From the NCBI RefSeq assembly GCF_910594005.1, contig NC_057818.1, positions 13,080,501-13,144,500 of the forward strand: 64,000 nt of DNA. The letters are read 5' to 3'. Made by a program: the position numbers and the translations under genes. The DNA comes from Cervus elaphus (Eukaryota; Chordata; Mammalia; Artiodactyla; Cervidae). Positions 63,406-64,000 of the stretch are shown piece after piece. Each line of letters starts with the position of its first letter. The first letter of the stretch is position 1. The notes beneath the pieces are model-generated. The model worked only from the letters and a program-made list of their open reading frames with translations. It had not been told where the DNA came from and did not search any database.

Positions 63406-64000
63406 TCTGGCCCATCGGAAGCTTTTAGCAACAGTGGCAGGGCCGCCACTGTTGGGGGGGTTAAGGGATGGGGGGCCGTGGGGGCGTCTGCTGGCCCCTC
63501 CACAGCCTGTGTATGCGGGAGATGGGCAGGGCGCCCACACCCTGGGGAGACTGGGGAGGCCAGCCCACACCTTGGGGCTGGTCCAGGGCGTGGGAGACTT
63601 ATCTGGCATTTCTGGGCTCTCCCACCACCCCCTGGGGCCGTGCAGACTGCCGTTAGTGCATTCACAGCAGGATTAAAGCTAGTGAGTGGACCCTCCTGCC
63701 CCCCATCAGCTCCCCTCTCCCAAACAAACAACCGCTAGCTCCCCAAGTGATCGGGCCGTTGGCTGGGCAGCTGGCCCGGGAGGTCATGTCAGCGCCTGCT
63801 GGCTTTGCTTGTTTCACGGCCTTGCAGCCTCCCAGCCTCGGCTTGCAGCCCTGGCCCAGTGGGTGGGGGCCTCCTCTGGGCCAAGGGAACTGTTGGCGAC
63901 ACACCACATCTCTCCCTGTAGCTCGACACCCCCCCCCCCATCCCGTCCCACTCGTCTGCAGCCTAGGCTGGTACTGTGACCCCCTTAGGGACACAGATGA
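63406..64000. other. GC-rich sequence with a C-run, nothing recognised
   Basis: A C-run lies at about 63929-63940. No gene or repeat was recognised to the window end. Confidence 0.4.

Noticed and set aside
1..64000. A new defence, mobile or secretion system
   Set aside because: No operon-like gene arrangement, bacterial signals or unfamiliar protein family occurs anywhere. The window is mammalian non-coding DNA.

Overview
This is a stretch of a ruminant (bovid) nuclear genome, not a bacterial, phage or organelle sequence. The diagnostic evidence is the repeat content. There are four BovB (RTE-type LINE) copies with the ACTGA-type tail or the matching 3' end, one of which carries a reverse-transcriptase remnant with a YADD box. 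There are five Bov-tA SINEs and several CHR-type tRNA-derived SINEs found in cetartiodactyls. Older mammalian repeats (MIR, L2, L1M, MaLR/MLT1-type LTRs, MER5 and MER20 hAT transposons) form the background. I cannot tell cattle from bison, sheep or goat from the sequence alone.

I find no convincing complete protein-coding gene. The many long open frames come from high GC content, tandem repeats or transposons. Three intervals have splice-like boundaries and are offered as weak exon candidates: a CpG-island first exon ending at 14958 (GTAAGT donor), an 81-nt cassette at 33089-33169, and a 184-nt interval at 41452-41635.

Layout. 0-14 kb: GC-rich, gene-free sequence with a BovB end, MIRs, a MaLR LTR, an L1 split by a Bov-tA, and decayed hAT copies (MER20, MER5). 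14.1-15.0 kb: a CpG island bordered by a TAATTA-containing AT-rich edge, the best promoter candidate. 17-20 kb: a dense repeat cluster (four CHR SINEs, BovB, MIR, MLT1). 21-35 kb: MER20, MaLR, L2, L1 and MIR copies, with unexplained AT-rich islands between them. 35-40 kb: an AT-rich island, then a nested repeat in which a MaLR LTR holds both a Bov-tA and a 1.3-kb BovB fragment. 42.8-44.5 kb: a 1.7-kb CA-rich minisatellite with a unit of about 62 bp. 45-64 kb: L1, L2, MaLR and Bov-tA copies around further AT-rich islands, a (GT)20 microsatellite at 53.4 kb and GT-rich DNA at 57.3 kb.

The most interesting property is a recurring series of about 15 short AT-rich islands, each 100-480 bp. They are rich in TAATTA, ATTA and TTTAAAT motifs, often keep their CpGs, match no repeat I recognise, and sit in GC-rich surroundings. 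They look like conserved non-coding developmental enhancers, so the window may be a regulatory desert or large intron of a developmental gene. This is inference from composition; alignment to other mammals would decide it. I see no new kind of biological system here.
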